Below the pieces are notes generated by a model, which saw only the letters and a list, made by a program, of their open reading frames with translations, had not been told where the DNA came from and searched no databases. Position numbers and translations under genes: made by a program. From Marinobacter sp. ATCH36 (GTDB lineage Bacteria > Pseudomonadota > Gammaproteobacteria > Pseudomonadales > Oleiphilaceae): 64,000 bases of DNA. Shown here piece by piece: positions 41,084 to 50,586 of the stretch (position 1 is its first letter; the number at the start of each line of letters is the position of its first letter). The stretch lies in the NCBI RefSeq assembly GCF_023555055.1, contig NZ_JAMJPL010000002.1:310001-374000 (forward strand). Reading direction: 5' to 3'.

Positions 41084-42193
41084 TCAATGCGCCAGCCACT
41101 CCCGAAACCATTGCTCCCGAAGCTCCACCGTTTGCGAATACCACTGATGATCACGGATCACGGCGTTGGCCATGTGGGATGGCGCCGTTGGCATGTAGGG
41201 CCGCATGGGTACACCCGCATCGGTATGCAGCCCTACTCTTTGCTGCGCCGATTTCCTGGCTGGCCCATAGCTGATCAGGTTGGCCTGAGCAGCCATGTTC
41301 TCGCTGCGGGTGGCAAAGGCGATAAAATCCGCAGCCAGGTCGGCCTGACCCGAACCGCGAGGAATGGCCCAGCTGTTAAAGCCGATCAGCTGCCCGTCCC
41401 AGATCACCGAAATGGGGGCGCCTTCCATGGCCCTGGCATGGAAAAAGCGGCCGTTGTAGCCCGTAGCCATGACTGCCTGGCCGCTGGTCAGAAGTTCCAC
41501 CGATTCGTCGCCACGTGTCCACCAGATGATGGCGTCGCGGATATCGTCCAGCCGCCGGGAAGCCAGTTCCAACCCTCGCCGGGTGCTGAGCAGGTCGTAG
41601 AGCTGCTCCCGGGGCACGGACAGTGAGAGCAGCGCCCATTCGAACAGCCCTACCGGTGATTTGCGGAGGGCGCGCTTGCCGGGAAAGGCCTCAAGGTCGA
41701 AGAAATCTTCCACGCTGTCAGGCTTTACCCCCGGAAACGCCCGGTCATCGAAGGCGATGACAGTGGAAAACACGATCTGGGTGATGAAGCAGCGATGGAT
41801 GGCCTCTGCCATGAAGTCCTCCTGCGCTGGTGTGCCATCGGGTGCCGGCGCCAGAATGGCGGGATCAATGAGCGCCAGGAGGCCCTCTTCACAAGCGGCG
41901 CTGGCGTCGGACTGGATCATGTCGATGACATCCCATTGTACGTCGCCACTGGCGAGGTGCTCCCGCAATACTTTCACACCGCCATCGTAATGGACTGTTT
42001 CAATTTCTATTCCGGTTGCATTGGTAAAGGGTTCGAAATAGGCCCGTCGCTGGCTATCCTCGTAAGAACCACCCCAGGTTACGACAGTAAGAACCTCTGG
42101 CGCCTCACTCTCACCTTGCGCCGACGAAACAGCGAAGAACGCCAGAAGGCCGATTACGATCAATGGGAAAACCCTTAGGCTAGGCCGCTTCAT
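41084..42193 (-). CDS. PotD/PotF-like extracytoplasmic solute-binding protein
   Basis: 369 aa. A signal peptide (MKRPSLRVFPLIVIGLLAFF... to about 29) precedes a type II periplasmic binding fold: VVTWGGSYEDSQRRAYFEPF, GVKVLREHLASGDVQWDVIDM, and GGLIGFNSWAIPRGSG-like segments. This resembles polyamine/iron-type ABC binding proteins. No permease or ATPase gene follows in the window. ATG 42193 has GAGGAAGAGA upstream and overlaps the ClC gene stop by 14 nt, giving coupled translation. The binding partner is unknown. Confidence 0.83.
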   Translation of the reverse strand: MKRPSLRVFPLIVIGLLAFFAVSSAQGESEAPEVLTVVTWGGSYEDSQRRAYFEPFTNATGIEIETVHYDGGVKVLREHLASGDVQWDVIDMIQSDASAACEEGLLALIDPAILAPAPDGTPAQEDFMAEAIHRCFITQIVFSTVIAFDDRAFPGVKPDSVEDFFDLEAFPGKRALRKSPVGLFEWALLSLSVPREQLYDLLSTRRGLELASRRLDDIRDAIIWWTRGDESVELLTSGQAVMATGYNGRFFHARAMEGAPISVIWDGQLIGFNSWAIPRGSGQADLAADFIAFATRSENMAAQANLISYGPARKSAQQRVGLHTDAGVPMRPYMPTAPSHMANAVIRDHQWYSQTVELREQWFREWLAH

Positions 42194-43937
42194 TCTCTTC
42201 CTCACGAAGGTCGTGCACGATTTCCAGATACGCCCGTATCACCGCCTCTTCTGGAACCACCCCCTGCAGGCGGCCGCTCCGGTCCACCAACGGAACCGCT
42301 TCACCCAGGAAACCCCGAAGCATTTCCATTGATTGCCACACGGAGGTGTCCTCATCGAAGGTGGTAAACGACTGAATAGCCGCTTGCAGCACTGGTGCGT
42401 CAGCGTGGCTGTTAACAATCCCCTGCAGCCTGACTACTCCTAGCAGTTCTCCGTCCTGATTCAGAATCATGGCCTCTGACCGGTGATCTTCCACAAGACG
42501 CTGACGAACATCACCGACGGTTTCCCGGTCGCTTGCACTGGTAAATTCACGGGACAGATAGTCGCGGATCCTGTGGGTTTCCAGTATTGCCTTGTCGCGT
42601 CCCAGAGACAGGTCAAATCCCCGGGCCCGTAATTGCAGATCGAACAGCGAGCGTCCGATCACCCGGTAGGAAATAAGGTTGGCAAAAACCACGGCCACCA
42701 TGGCCGCAATCGTCAGGTCATAACTGCGGGTCAACTCGAACACGATCAGGATGGTTGTCAGCGGTGCACCGATGACCGAACTGGCCAGGGCCATCATCCC
42801 GCAAATGGCGTATACCACCAGCCCGGAATGGGGTACCGGCGCGACATAGGGTAAAACCAGGCCATAAAACGCGCCAAAGAGAATTCCGATCAACAACGCC
42901 GGGCTGAAAACACCGCCTACGAAACCGAAACCCACACACAATGCTGTCAATACCAGTTTTGCGACGATGATCAGCGCCAGCTCGCCAATTCCAAAAGCCC
43001 CCTCGATGGTCGCGAAACGCAGCGTCTCCTGCCCGATACCAAGCACCTCTGGTATCCACAGGGCCACCAGTCCTACTATCAATCCTGCCACCGCCGGGCG
43101 AGCCCAGGGCGGCGCAATGTAACGCCGGGCAACGTTGGCACTGAGCCTCAACAAAACCATGAACACCCAGGCCAGACCGGCGCACATTACTCCTTCCAAT
43201 GCAAAGAACACGAACTCGTAGCTATGTTCCACGCGGTCAAAATTCACCAGGAACAGTGCGGGGCGATCAAATATCACATTGGCGATGATATAACCTGTCG
43301 CCGCTGCAACTGTCACCGGCGCAAATGCGCGCAACGAGTAGTGACGCAGGATGACTTCATGGGCGAACACCAACCCTGCGATAGGTGCGTTGAAAGCAGT
43401 GGATATGGCTGCAGCCACACCGCAGGCAATGGCAATGGAGCGCTGGTGTCGCAGATTAAGCCGCAGGTGCCCCACAAGGTTGCCGAACATTGCCCCCAGA
43501 TACACCAGCGGGCCGTACTGCCCCACTGACGCCCCGCTGCCGAGCGACACCAGGGCGGCAAACGTTGAGGCAAGGCCGCTCCTGATCCCTGGTGCGGGCC
43601 CACTGGTTTGTGCCGCAAGGATGGCGTCCGGGGGCGCCAGCCCCCGTTTCTCCCGCACCAGAAAATGGACAACCAGGCCAACGATGAGGCCTCCCGTAGC
43701 TGGAACAATCAGCGTTGCTGCCGTAACCAACCCTGACCTGTGGTCCGCCTGGATACGGGCGTAAGGGGATATCAACAGGCGATCATTGAGGTAATGCACC
43801 GCATCCACGAAGCCAATCGCTGCAAGCGATGCAGCAGCCCCCACAAGGATCGCCACCACCGTCACCACACTGATCTGATATACAATCCGCTCAACGCCGC
43901 CCCTGTCCATACTGCAAGTAAAGTCCCGATTGGCCAT
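42180..43937 (-). CDS. ClC-type chloride channel/transporter with C-terminal CBS pair
   Basis: 585 aa. The ClC selectivity motifs are present: GSGASVGQYGPLV (the usual GxEGP is GQYGP), GFGFVGGVFSPALLIGILFGA, and conserved helix N/O regions. The gating glutamate position of exchangers (GREGP) appears as Gln, suggesting channel rather than antiporter behaviour. The C-terminal about 150 residues carry two CBS-like motifs for nucleotide sensing (SASDRETVGDVRQ, LLGVVRLQGIV; MLRGFLGEAVPLVDRSGRLQG). The start at ATG 43937 is a choice among three in-frame ATGs. Coupled to the PotD-like gene downstream. Confidence 0.85.
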   Translation of the reverse strand: MANRDFTCSMDRGGVERIVYQISVVTVVAILVGAAASLAAIGFVDAVHYLNDRLLISPYARIQADHRSGLVTAATLIVPATGGLIVGLVVHFLVREKRGLAPPDAILAAQTSGPAPGIRSGLASTFAALVSLGSGASVGQYGPLVYLGAMFGNLVGHLRLNLRHQRSIAIACGVAAAISTAFNAPIAGLVFAHEVILRHYSLRAFAPVTVAAATGYIIANVIFDRPALFLVNFDRVEHSYEFVFFALEGVMCAGLAWVFMVLLRLSANVARRYIAPPWARPAVAGLIVGLVALWIPEVLGIGQETLRFATIEGAFGIGELALIIVAKLVLTALCVGFGFVGGVFSPALLIGILFGAFYGLVLPYVAPVPHSGLVVYAICGMMALASSVIGAPLTTILIVFELTRSYDLTIAAMVAVVFANLISYRVIGRSLFDLQLRARGFDLSLGRDKAILETHRIRDYLSREFTSASDRETVGDVRQRLVEDHRSEAMILNQDGELLGVVRLQGIVNSHADAPVLQAAIQSFTTFDEDTSVWQSMEMLRGFLGEAVPLVDRSGRLQGVVPEEAVIRAYLEIVHDLREEENEAA

Positions 43938-44015
43938 ACGCTCAATGTTTACTTTGTGCACCAAATAAGCGAAAACACCGGTATCCAACGACTTCGATTG
44001 CCCAAAGGCTGATTC

Positions 44016-45071
44016 ATGATCTGGTTTGTACTGGCATTACTGTTATCTGTTGTACTTATAACGGTGCTTCTGCTCCGCGGTGAAAACCTTGCTCACCTTG
44101 ACCGGGACGACACCCCCAGACAGGACTATACCCCCAGCCCGGGCCATAACCAGGTGCTGGAAACCATCAGGGACATGAGTCGTTCCGCCAGGGGGCTGCG
44201 GGGGAGGGCCCGGCTCATTGCCCTGCGCAAGCATATGGACAGCCTCAGCGAGGGGCGGGAATTCGTTGCAGAATTCCGGCCAGCCGGCGCAAATGCACCG
44301 AAAGGAGAATGGGTATTAGCACCCGGAGTGGACACCCGGCGGCGGGTACTTTATATCCATGGCGGTGCCTGGGTGGCCGGCAGCCCGCGCAGCCATCGCA
44401 CCATCACCGAGCGGCTTTCCCGGGTGGCCAATGCCGCCGTATTTGCCGTGGATTATCGGCTGCTACCGGAGCATCGCTACCGGGCAGGACTACGGGACTG
44501 TCAGGAAGCCTACCAGTGGATGCTGAAAAATGGCCCTGACGGCCCGGAACCTGAGGATTTTGTGGTGGTGGCAGGAGACTCCGCCGGCGGCAGCCATACC
44601 CTGGTATTGATCGCCTGGATTCGTGACCAGGGCCTGCGCCAGGCAGATGCCGCCGTTGCCCTGTCACCCTCCACGGATCTGACGCTGACAGCACCCAGTA
44701 ATCGCCTGAATATCAAGACCGACCCGTTGCTCGGCCCTACCTTTGGCAGCCTGATGCGAGTGCCATTGCCAGTGCTCTGGTGGCTGAGCTTTTTCGGTAT
44801 GCGCCTGTCTCCCTCCAGCCCGCTGGCGTCTCCGTTGAGAGGCAACCTGGAAAACCTGCCACCTACCCTGATCCATGCCAGCGATTCAGAAATGCTGCTG
44901 GACAACGCCCGCCGTTACGTCAACAAAGCACGGGACTCGGGCTCTCCGGTAGAGCTGAAAACCTGGCCGGGGATGGTGCACGTATGGCACATATTCCCGG
45001 ATATTTTGCCAGAAGCGGAAGAAGCCTTTGATCATATTGGAGAATTTCTGAACAGAATTGAAAAAGGCTGA
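44016..45071 (+). CDS. Membrane-anchored HSL-family alpha/beta hydrolase (esterase)
   Basis: 351 aa. An N-terminal anchor (IWFVLALLLSVVLITVLLL) is followed by an alpha/beta-hydrolase fold of the hormone-sensitive-lipase group: oxyanion HGGAW (YIHGGAWVAGS), nucleophile GDSAGG (VVAGDSAGGSH), catalytic Asp near HASDSEMLLDNAR and His in GMVHVWHIFPD. Acts on short/medium-chain esters. It starts at ATG 44016; no clear ribosome site beyond AAGGCTGATTC. Divergent from the ClC gene. Confidence 0.9.
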   Translation: MIWFVLALLLSVVLITVLLLRGENLAHLDRDDTPRQDYTPSPGHNQVLETIRDMSRSARGLRGRARLIALRKHMDSLSEGREFVAEFRPAGANAPKGEWVLAPGVDTRRRVLYIHGGAWVAGSPRSHRTITERLSRVANAAVFAVDYRLLPEHRYRAGLRDCQEAYQWMLKNGPDGPEPEDFVVVAGDSAGGSHTLVLIAWIRDQGLRQADAAVALSPSTDLTLTAPSNRLNIKTDPLLGPTFGSLMRVPLPVLWWLSFFGMRLSPSSPLASPLRGNLENLPPTLIHASDSEMLLDNARRYVNKARDSGSPVELKTWPGMVHVWHIFPDILPEAEEAFDHIGEFLNRIEKG

Positions 45072-45210
45072 AACCGGCCCTGACGCTTGCCGTTTTTGGA
45101 CGGCTTGGTGTCGTATTGGATTTATCGCCCCCGATCATTCAGGGCCACATTGAATCAGGGCCGTGCCGCGGCGCACGCCGGTGTTCATTGCGGTTAAAGG
45201 GGGGTTCCAG

Positions 45211-47781
45211 ATGGCACAACTACCGAAACGTGCAAAAGTCGTCATTATTGGCCAGGGCGGTATCGTAGGGTCCTCGGTGGCCCACCACCTGATTGAACTG
45301 GGCTGGGACGACATCGTAGGGCTGGAAAAGTCGGCGATTCCCTCGGATATCGGCTCCACCTCCCACGCCTCCGACTTCTGCTTCACCACCTCCCACGACA
45401 AGCTGAACATCTACACCACCAAATACAGCCAGGCGTTTTACGAGAAGCGCGGCAACTATGTGAAATGCGGCGGCATGGAGGTGGCCCGCATTGGTGATGA
45501 CGAACGCATGGATGAGCTCCGCCGCAAGGTAGGCTCCGGAAAAGCTTTCGGCACCAACGTCTGCATGATTTCACCAAAACAGGCAAAAGAGCTGTTCCCG
45601 CTGGTGGACGAAAACCAGATCCAGGGCGCCATGTGGGACCCGGATGCCGGCCTGGTGGTGCCCCGCTCCCAGAAAGTGGCCGGCGACCTGGTGGAAGAGG
45701 CAGTGGCCACCGGCAAGCTGCAGGCCTTTGCCTATACACCGGCCCTGCGTATTGATGTCCAGGACGGCCAGGTACGGGGCGTTGAAACCCACAAGGGCTA
45801 CATTGAAACCGAATACGTGGTGCTGTCCATGGGTATCTGGGGCCCCTTGATGGCCAACACGGCAAACTCACCCCTGCCGCTGATGCCGCTGGAGCACCCA
45901 CTGCTATTTTTCGGCCCCTACGAAGAACTCAACGGCACCGGAAAGCAGATTGTCTACCCGCTGTTCCGCGACCAGGGTAACTCCGCGTACGTGCGGGATA
46001 CCGGTGACCCTACTACCACTGAAGGTGGGCGTATTGAGTGGGGTTATTACGAGTCGGAAAACCCGCGACTGGTCTACCCTGGCGCCATCGCGGAGCCCGG
46101 AGAAGCAAGGCTGTCGCCGTCCATGCGGGACCTTTCCCTGGACCAGGTCATGAACGCATACGAAAAAGCCATCGAAATGACGCCGATCCTGGGCGAACTG
46201 GGCTGGGAGGAAAAACACTCATTCAACGGCCTGTTGTCGGTAACGCCAGATGGCGGTTCCCTGATGGGCGAGTCCCCGGAAGTGCGTAACCTATGGTTCT
46301 GCGAAGCCGTCTGGGTCAAGGACGGGCCGGGAGCCGGCAAGGTCCTGGCGGACTGGATGACCAACGGCTCGCCGGAGATGGACCCCCACAGCATCGACAT
46401 CGCGCGCCACTATCCACTGCAGAAAACACCGGACTACGTGTACAACCGATGCTATGAAACCGCCAAGAAAATCTATACGCCGGCGGTTCATCCCCGCGAG
46501 CCCTACATGACCGGCCGCAGGATGCGCACCAGCCCGTTCTATCTGCGGGAGGTGGAACTGGGAGCCTACTTCATGGAAGCCGCCGGTTGGGAGCGGGCCC
46601 ACGGCTATGCCGCCAACGAGGCCACCCTGCTCGAGAAATACCGCGACCGAATTCCGGTGCGGGAGAATGAGTGGGACGCGCGGCATTTCTGGGAAGTATC
46701 CAACGCCGAGCAACTGGAAATGAGTGAATCCGTGGGCATGATCAACCTGTCCCACTTCGCCATCTTCGATATATCCGGCGGCGACGCGGAAGCGCTGCTG
46801 GAATACCTGTCCGTTGCCAAAGTGGGGGGCACCACGCCCGTTGGCAAGGGGGTTTACACCCACTTCCTTGATGCCCGTGGCGGTATCCGTTCGGACCTGA
46901 CCATCATCCGCCGGGGCGACAACGACTACCGGGTGGTCTGTGGTGGCGACACCGGTCACCGGGATTATTGCTGGATGACCCGCATTGCACGGGAGAAAGG
47001 GCTCGCCAACATCCGCGTGCAGGATCGCACGGACGAACTGGCGACACTGGGGCTCTGGGGCCCGAAGGCCCGAGAAACCCTGGCGCGGTTCGTCACCAAT
47101 CCGGACGAACTGTCGGCGGAGAATTTCCCCTTTGCCACGGCACGGGAACTGAACGTCCAGGGCGTTCCGGTGTGGGCTTTCCGCATATCCTACGTGGGCG
47201 AGCAGGGTTGGGAGCTGTACTTCCCGTTCAGTTATGGCCTGAAAATCTGGGACCTGCTCTACGAGGCCGGCGTTACCCCGGTGGGCATCGAAACCTACGC
47301 CAACACCCGCCGGCTGGAGAAAAGCCTGCGGCTGCAGAATGTGGATCTGGAAACCGAATACAACCTGTACGAAGCCGGCCTGCAGCGGCCCAAGGTCAAG
47401 GAAGCGGATTTCCATGGCAAGGCGGCCTATCTGGAACAGCGCGAACGGTCCAGCCAGGTGGCGCACCTCTGCACCATGACCATGACGGACCACAAGGATG
47501 CCAATGGCGTGCTGCGCTATCCAGTGGGCCAATGGCCCATTCTGGATCCGCAAACCGGCGAAGTTCTGGTGGACAGCCACGGACGCCGGTCTTACAACTC
47601 CAGCGTTGCCTGGGGGCCATCGGTAGGCAAAATCATACTGCTGGGCTACATTCCGGCGGAGTACGCGCAAGAAGGTCGGGAACTGACCCTGGAATACTTC
47701 CAGGAGCATTATCCCATCCGTATCGAGGCCGTGGGTTATCGCGCACTGTTTGATCCGGACAACGAGCGCGTCAAATCCTGA
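45211..47781 (+). CDS. FAD-dependent dimethylglycine/sarcosine dehydrogenase-like oxidase with GcvT domain
   Basis: 856 aa in two parts. The N-terminal FAD oxidoreductase contains a Rossmann motif with one extra residue (IIGQGGIVGSSVAHHL), a likely covalent-FAD His (STSHASDF) and a DAO/FAO_M core (residues about 10-430). The GcvT/GCV_T_C tetrahydrofolate-binding half (about 435-850) carries GDTGHRDYCWMTRIA, then GEQGWELYFPFSYG. Such enzymes oxidatively demethylate dimethylglycine or sarcosine and pass the methylene group to THF. ATG 45211 has AAAGGGGGG upstream. The gene precedes the convergent serine deaminase, consistent with betaine catabolism. Confidence 0.82.
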   Translation: MAQLPKRAKVVIIGQGGIVGSSVAHHLIELGWDDIVGLEKSAIPSDIGSTSHASDFCFTTSHDKLNIYTTKYSQAFYEKRGNYVKCGGMEVARIGDDERMDELRRKVGSGKAFGTNVCMISPKQAKELFPLVDENQIQGAMWDPDAGLVVPRSQKVAGDLVEEAVATGKLQAFAYTPALRIDVQDGQVRGVETHKGYIETEYVVLSMGIWGPLMANTANSPLPLMPLEHPLLFFGPYEELNGTGKQIVYPLFRDQGNSAYVRDTGDPTTTEGGRIEWGYYESENPRLVYPGAIAEPGEARLSPSMRDLSLDQVMNAYEKAIEMTPILGELGWEEKHSFNGLLSVTPDGGSLMGESPEVRNLWFCEAVWVKDGPGAGKVLADWMTNGSPEMDPHSIDIARHYPLQKTPDYVYNRCYETAKKIYTPAVHPREPYMTGRRMRTSPFYLREVELGAYFMEAAGWERAHGYAANEATLLEKYRDRIPVRENEWDARHFWEVSNAEQLEMSESVGMINLSHFAIFDISGGDAEALLEYLSVAKVGGTTPVGKGVYTHFLDARGGIRSDLTIIRRGDNDYRVVCGGDTGHRDYCWMTRIAREKGLANIRVQDRTDELATLGLWGPKARETLARFVTNPDELSAENFPFATARELNVQGVPVWAFRISYVGEQGWELYFPFSYGLKIWDLLYEAGVTPVGIETYANTRRLEKSLRLQNVDLETEYNLYEAGLQRPKVKEADFHGKAAYLEQRERSSQVAHLCTMTMTDHKDANGVLRYPVGQWPILDPQTGEVLVDSHGRRSYNSSVAWGPSVGKIILLGYIPAEYAQEGRELTLEYFQEHYPIRIEAVGYRALFDPDNERVKS

Positions 47782-47811
47782 CCGGGTTTCAGCAATACGA
47801 CCCGGCGGCGG

Positions 47812-49194
47812 TCAACATTCGATGATGTTGACCGCCAGCCCGCCCCTGGCGGTTTCCTTGTACTTGTCCAGCATGTCGCGGCCGGTTTCCCTCATGGTGT
47901 GCAGCACCTTGTCCAGCGATACGTAGTGCTTGCCGTCGCCCCGCAGGGCCATAATGGCGGCGTCGATGGCCTTGACCGAGGCCATGGCATTGCGCTCGAT
48001 GCAGGGAATCTGAACCAGCCCGCCAATGGGGTCACACGTCATACCCAGGTGATGCTCCATGCCGATTTCAGCGGCATTTTCCACCTGCTCAGGGTAGCCA
48101 CCCGTAGCCGCAGCCAAGCCCGCGGCGGCCATGGCACAGGCTGAACCCACCTCACCCTGGCACCCTACTTCCGCCCCGGAGATGGAGGCGTTTTCCTTGA
48201 ACAACACACCAATCGCTCCCGCGGTCAGCATGAAACGAATAATGCCGTCCTCTCTGGCCTGGGGGCAGAACTCCCAATAGTAGTGAAGCACCGCCGGAAT
48301 AATGCCGGCAGCGCCATTAGTAGGTGCCGTTACGATCCGGCCACCGGCAGCGTTTTCCTCATTAACCGCCAGGGCGTAGAGGTTGACCCAGTCCAGCGCG
48401 CTCAGGGAGGGCGAAATCAAGTCCACCCGTTGCTTGTCCATCAATGAGCGATACAACGATGCGGCCCGGCGCCGAACCCGGAGCCCGCCAGGCAACTCGC
48501 CCTGATGACGAATGCCATTTCGCACGCATTCACGCATGACCTCCCATAGCCCCAGGATACCGCTGCAGATCTCCTCCGGAGTGCGCCACGCCTGCTCATT
48601 GGCAAGCATCACATCGGCAATACTCAGGTCATGCTCACGGCACTGAGCCAGCAATGCCTTACCGCTGTGGAACGGGTACGGCAGCGGCGTATCGTCTTCC
48701 TGGATACGCGGACTGCTGCCTGTGTTCCCATCCACCACAAAGCCTCCACCCACGGAATAATAGGTTTTCTCATGCAGGCACTGGCCCTCTGAACCAAAGG
48801 CCTGGAAGATCATCCCATTGGGGTGTTCCGGGAGGGATTTTCGACGGTAATACACCAGATCTTTCGGCTCGCAGAAACGAACCGGATAGCGGCCCGCGAG
48901 GGAAAGCGTACGGGTGCTGCGAAGTCCCTCAAGACGAGCCGGCATTTCATCCGGGTCGATCTGGTCCGGCCGCTCGCCTTCCAGCCCCATCATCACCGCA
49001 GGGCCGGTTCCGTGCCCCTTTCCGGTCGCACCCAGCGAGCCATACAGGGAAACTTTCAGCCGGTGTACCGATGTCAGCAAATGCTCGCACTCCAACGCCT
49101 CCGCGAACCGGCGCGCCGCCTCCATGGGCCCGACAGTGTGAGAGCTTGAGGGGCCAATACCGACCTTGAACAGTTCAAACAGACTGACGGCCAA
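47812..49194 (-). CDS. L-serine ammonia-lyase (iron-sulfur dependent)
   Basis: 460 aa, the length of SdaA/SdaB. The alpha and beta domains are fused: [15 protein letters not shown] at the start, then the [4Fe-4S] cysteines Cys345 (GCQGEVG), Cys387 (MTCDPIGG) and Cys398 (IPCIERN), matching family positions. It converts serine to pyruvate and ammonia. TTG 49194 is chosen: it has ACAGGAG 7-10 nt upstream and the product begins [14 protein letters not shown], as in the family. The longer upstream frame is not supported. The adjacent GlxA-type regulator and C1 enzymes suggest use in methylated-glycine catabolism. Confidence 0.93.
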   Translation of the reverse strand: MAVSLFELFKVGIGPSSSHTVGPMEAARRFAEALECEHLLTSVHRLKVSLYGSLGATGKGHGTGPAVMMGLEGERPDQIDPDEMPARLEGLRSTRTLSLAGRYPVRFCEPKDLVYYRRKSLPEHPNGMIFQAFGSEGQCLHEKTYYSVGGGFVVDGNTGSSPRIQEDDTPLPYPFHSGKALLAQCREHDLSIADVMLANEQAWRTPEEICSGILGLWEVMRECVRNGIRHQGELPGGLRVRRRAASLYRSLMDKQRVDLISPSLSALDWVNLYALAVNEENAAGGRIVTAPTNGAAGIIPAVLHYYWEFCPQAREDGIIRFMLTAGAIGVLFKENASISGAEVGCQGEVGSACAMAAAGLAAATGGYPEQVENAAEIGMEHHLGMTCDPIGGLVQIPCIERNAMASVKAIDAAIMALRGDGKHYVSLDKVLHTMRETGRDMLDKYKETARGGLAVNIIEC

Positions 49195-49338
49195 TTCACT
49201 GACTCCTGTCAGGGGATATACTTCAACGGTAATCCTGCCGGCAAACCATCGCGTGCTTGCCGGCGACACCGACGCGATGATTTACGACAACCCTGGCTCC
49301 GACTTAGAATGAAGCCACATCGGAACTGATCACTTATT

Positions 49339-49368
49339 GTGCAATCCAATCTCACTAACTGATTGCAC
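49339..49368. promoter_or_regulatory. Inverted repeat upstream of the GlxA-type regulator, candidate operator
   Basis: GTGCAATC (49339-49346) and GATTGCAC (49361-49368) form perfect 8-bp inverted arms with a 14-bp spacer; GTGCAA recurs at 49376-49381. It lies in the 279-bp divergent gap between the serine deaminase and the AraC/GlxA regulator, where a dimeric AraC-type factor would act on either. Assignment is inference. Confidence 0.5.
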
Positions 49369-49473
49369 TATCAGAGTGCAACAGCTAATGTTCAAGGAAA
49401 GGCACCCTACCCCGACAGATTCCACCGGGTGCGGGTCGCTGCAAACGGCCCAGGCGGGGCAAGGGGGTTCACC

Positions 49474-50586
49474 ATGACCGCTGACCAAGGCTCATTGACA
49501 GATCGGCCCAGCCCCGAGCCCTACCGGGTCGGCTTCCTGCTGATTGACAACTTCACCCTGATTGCTCTGGCCACTGCCGTTGAGCCTTTGCGTATGGCTA
49601 ATCAACTGGCCGGTACCGAACTCTACTCCTGGAAACTGCTGACTGCCGAGGGCGAAGCCGCCCGTGCCAGCGATGGCATCACCCTGCTGCCGGACGCGTC
49701 CATTCATGAGGACCACAAATTCGACCTGGTCATTGTTGTTGCCGGCATTAATGTCACCCGGAGTTTCTCCCGCAAAGAGGTTAACTGGCTAAAACAGATG
49801 GCACGCCGCCATGTGCTGCTGGGTGCCGTTTGCACCGGGGCTTACGTACTGGCCAGTGCCGGTCTGCTGGACGGGCATGCCTGCAGCGCCCACTGGGAAT
49901 GCCTGGAAGCCATGCAGGAAGGTTTTCCGCGGGTCCAGACCAATAATCGCCTGTTCACCGTGGAGCGCGAACGGATGACCTGCACCGGTGGCACCGTGCC
50001 CATGCACATGATGCTCAGCTTCCTGGCCCGTCGCCATGGCAAGGAACTCAGTAATGCGGTTTCCCATATGTTTGTCTGTGACCGGGTACGCGAAGAGAGC
50101 GAGCAACAGCCCATGCCGATACATCCATCACTGGCCTGTGCCCAGCCGAAGCTGACCGAAGCTGCCCAGTTGATGGAGGCCAACATTGAAGAGCCCATTG
50201 AATTGCAGGAACTGGCCAGCCTGGCGGGCATCTCCCGCCGCCAGCTCGAGCGGCTGTTCCTCAAGCATCTGGGGTGTACTCCCTCACGCTATTACCTGCG
50301 GGTGCGCCTGAACCGGGCCCGCCGGCTACTCAAGCAGACTTCCTGCTCTATAGTGGAAATTGCATCCATGTGCGGCTTTGTCTCCGCCACTCACTTCAGC
50401 CGGTGTTACCGTAAAACCATGGGGCGGGCGCCAAAACACGAGCGCATGGAGGTTTACACCGAAGGAGCAGTTGGAAGCGCCCTGGCCAATACTATGGCTA
50501 GCCTGCCGTCTTCGTCTCTGCAGGCCCTCAGGCGGGCCCGAACCGAGCCCACCTATGGCATTTTTGAAGGTACCGGATCAGGTTAG
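49474..50586 (+). CDS. GlxA-family transcriptional regulator (GbdR/CdhR-like)
   Basis: 370 aa. An N-terminal DJ-1/PfpI-like domain ([27 protein letters not shown], then [19 protein letters not shown]; the Cys is retained) is followed by an AraC-type double HTH ([45 protein letters not shown]). The family includes GbdR and CdhR, activators of glycine-betaine, sarcosine and carnitine genes. ATG 49474 follows GGCAAGGGGGTTCACC. It converges on and overlaps the Fhs gene by 9 nt. The surroundings (dehydrogenase, serine deaminase, THF enzymes) support a GbdR-like role. Confidence 0.88.
   Translation: MTADQGSLTDRPSPEPYRVGFLLIDNFTLIALATAVEPLRMANQLAGTELYSWKLLTAEGEAARASDGITLLPDASIHEDHKFDLVIVVAGINVTRSFSRKEVNWLKQMARRHVLLGAVCTGAYVLASAGLLDGHACSAHWECLEAMQEGFPRVQTNNRLFTVERERMTCTGGTVPMHMMLSFLARRHGKELSNAVSHMFVCDRVREESEQQPMPIHPSLACAQPKLTEAAQLMEANIEEPIELQELASLAGISRRQLERLFLKHLGCTPSRYYLRVRLNRARRLLKQTSCSIVEIASMCGFVSATHFSRCYRKTMGRAPKHERMEVYTEGAVGSALANTMASLPSSSLQALRRARTEPTYGIFEGTGSG

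Noticed and set aside
46291..47709. 472-codon open frame on the minus strand inside the dehydrogenase gene
   Set aside because: Lies wholly antisense to a well-supported conserved gene, lacks a ribosome site, and its translation has no recognisable motif; a shadow of GC-rich codon use.
47782..47805. CCGGGT/ACCCGG pairing between the dehydrogenase and serine deaminase as a terminator
   Set aside because: Only 6-bp arms with a 12-nt loop and no U-tract; too weak to call.
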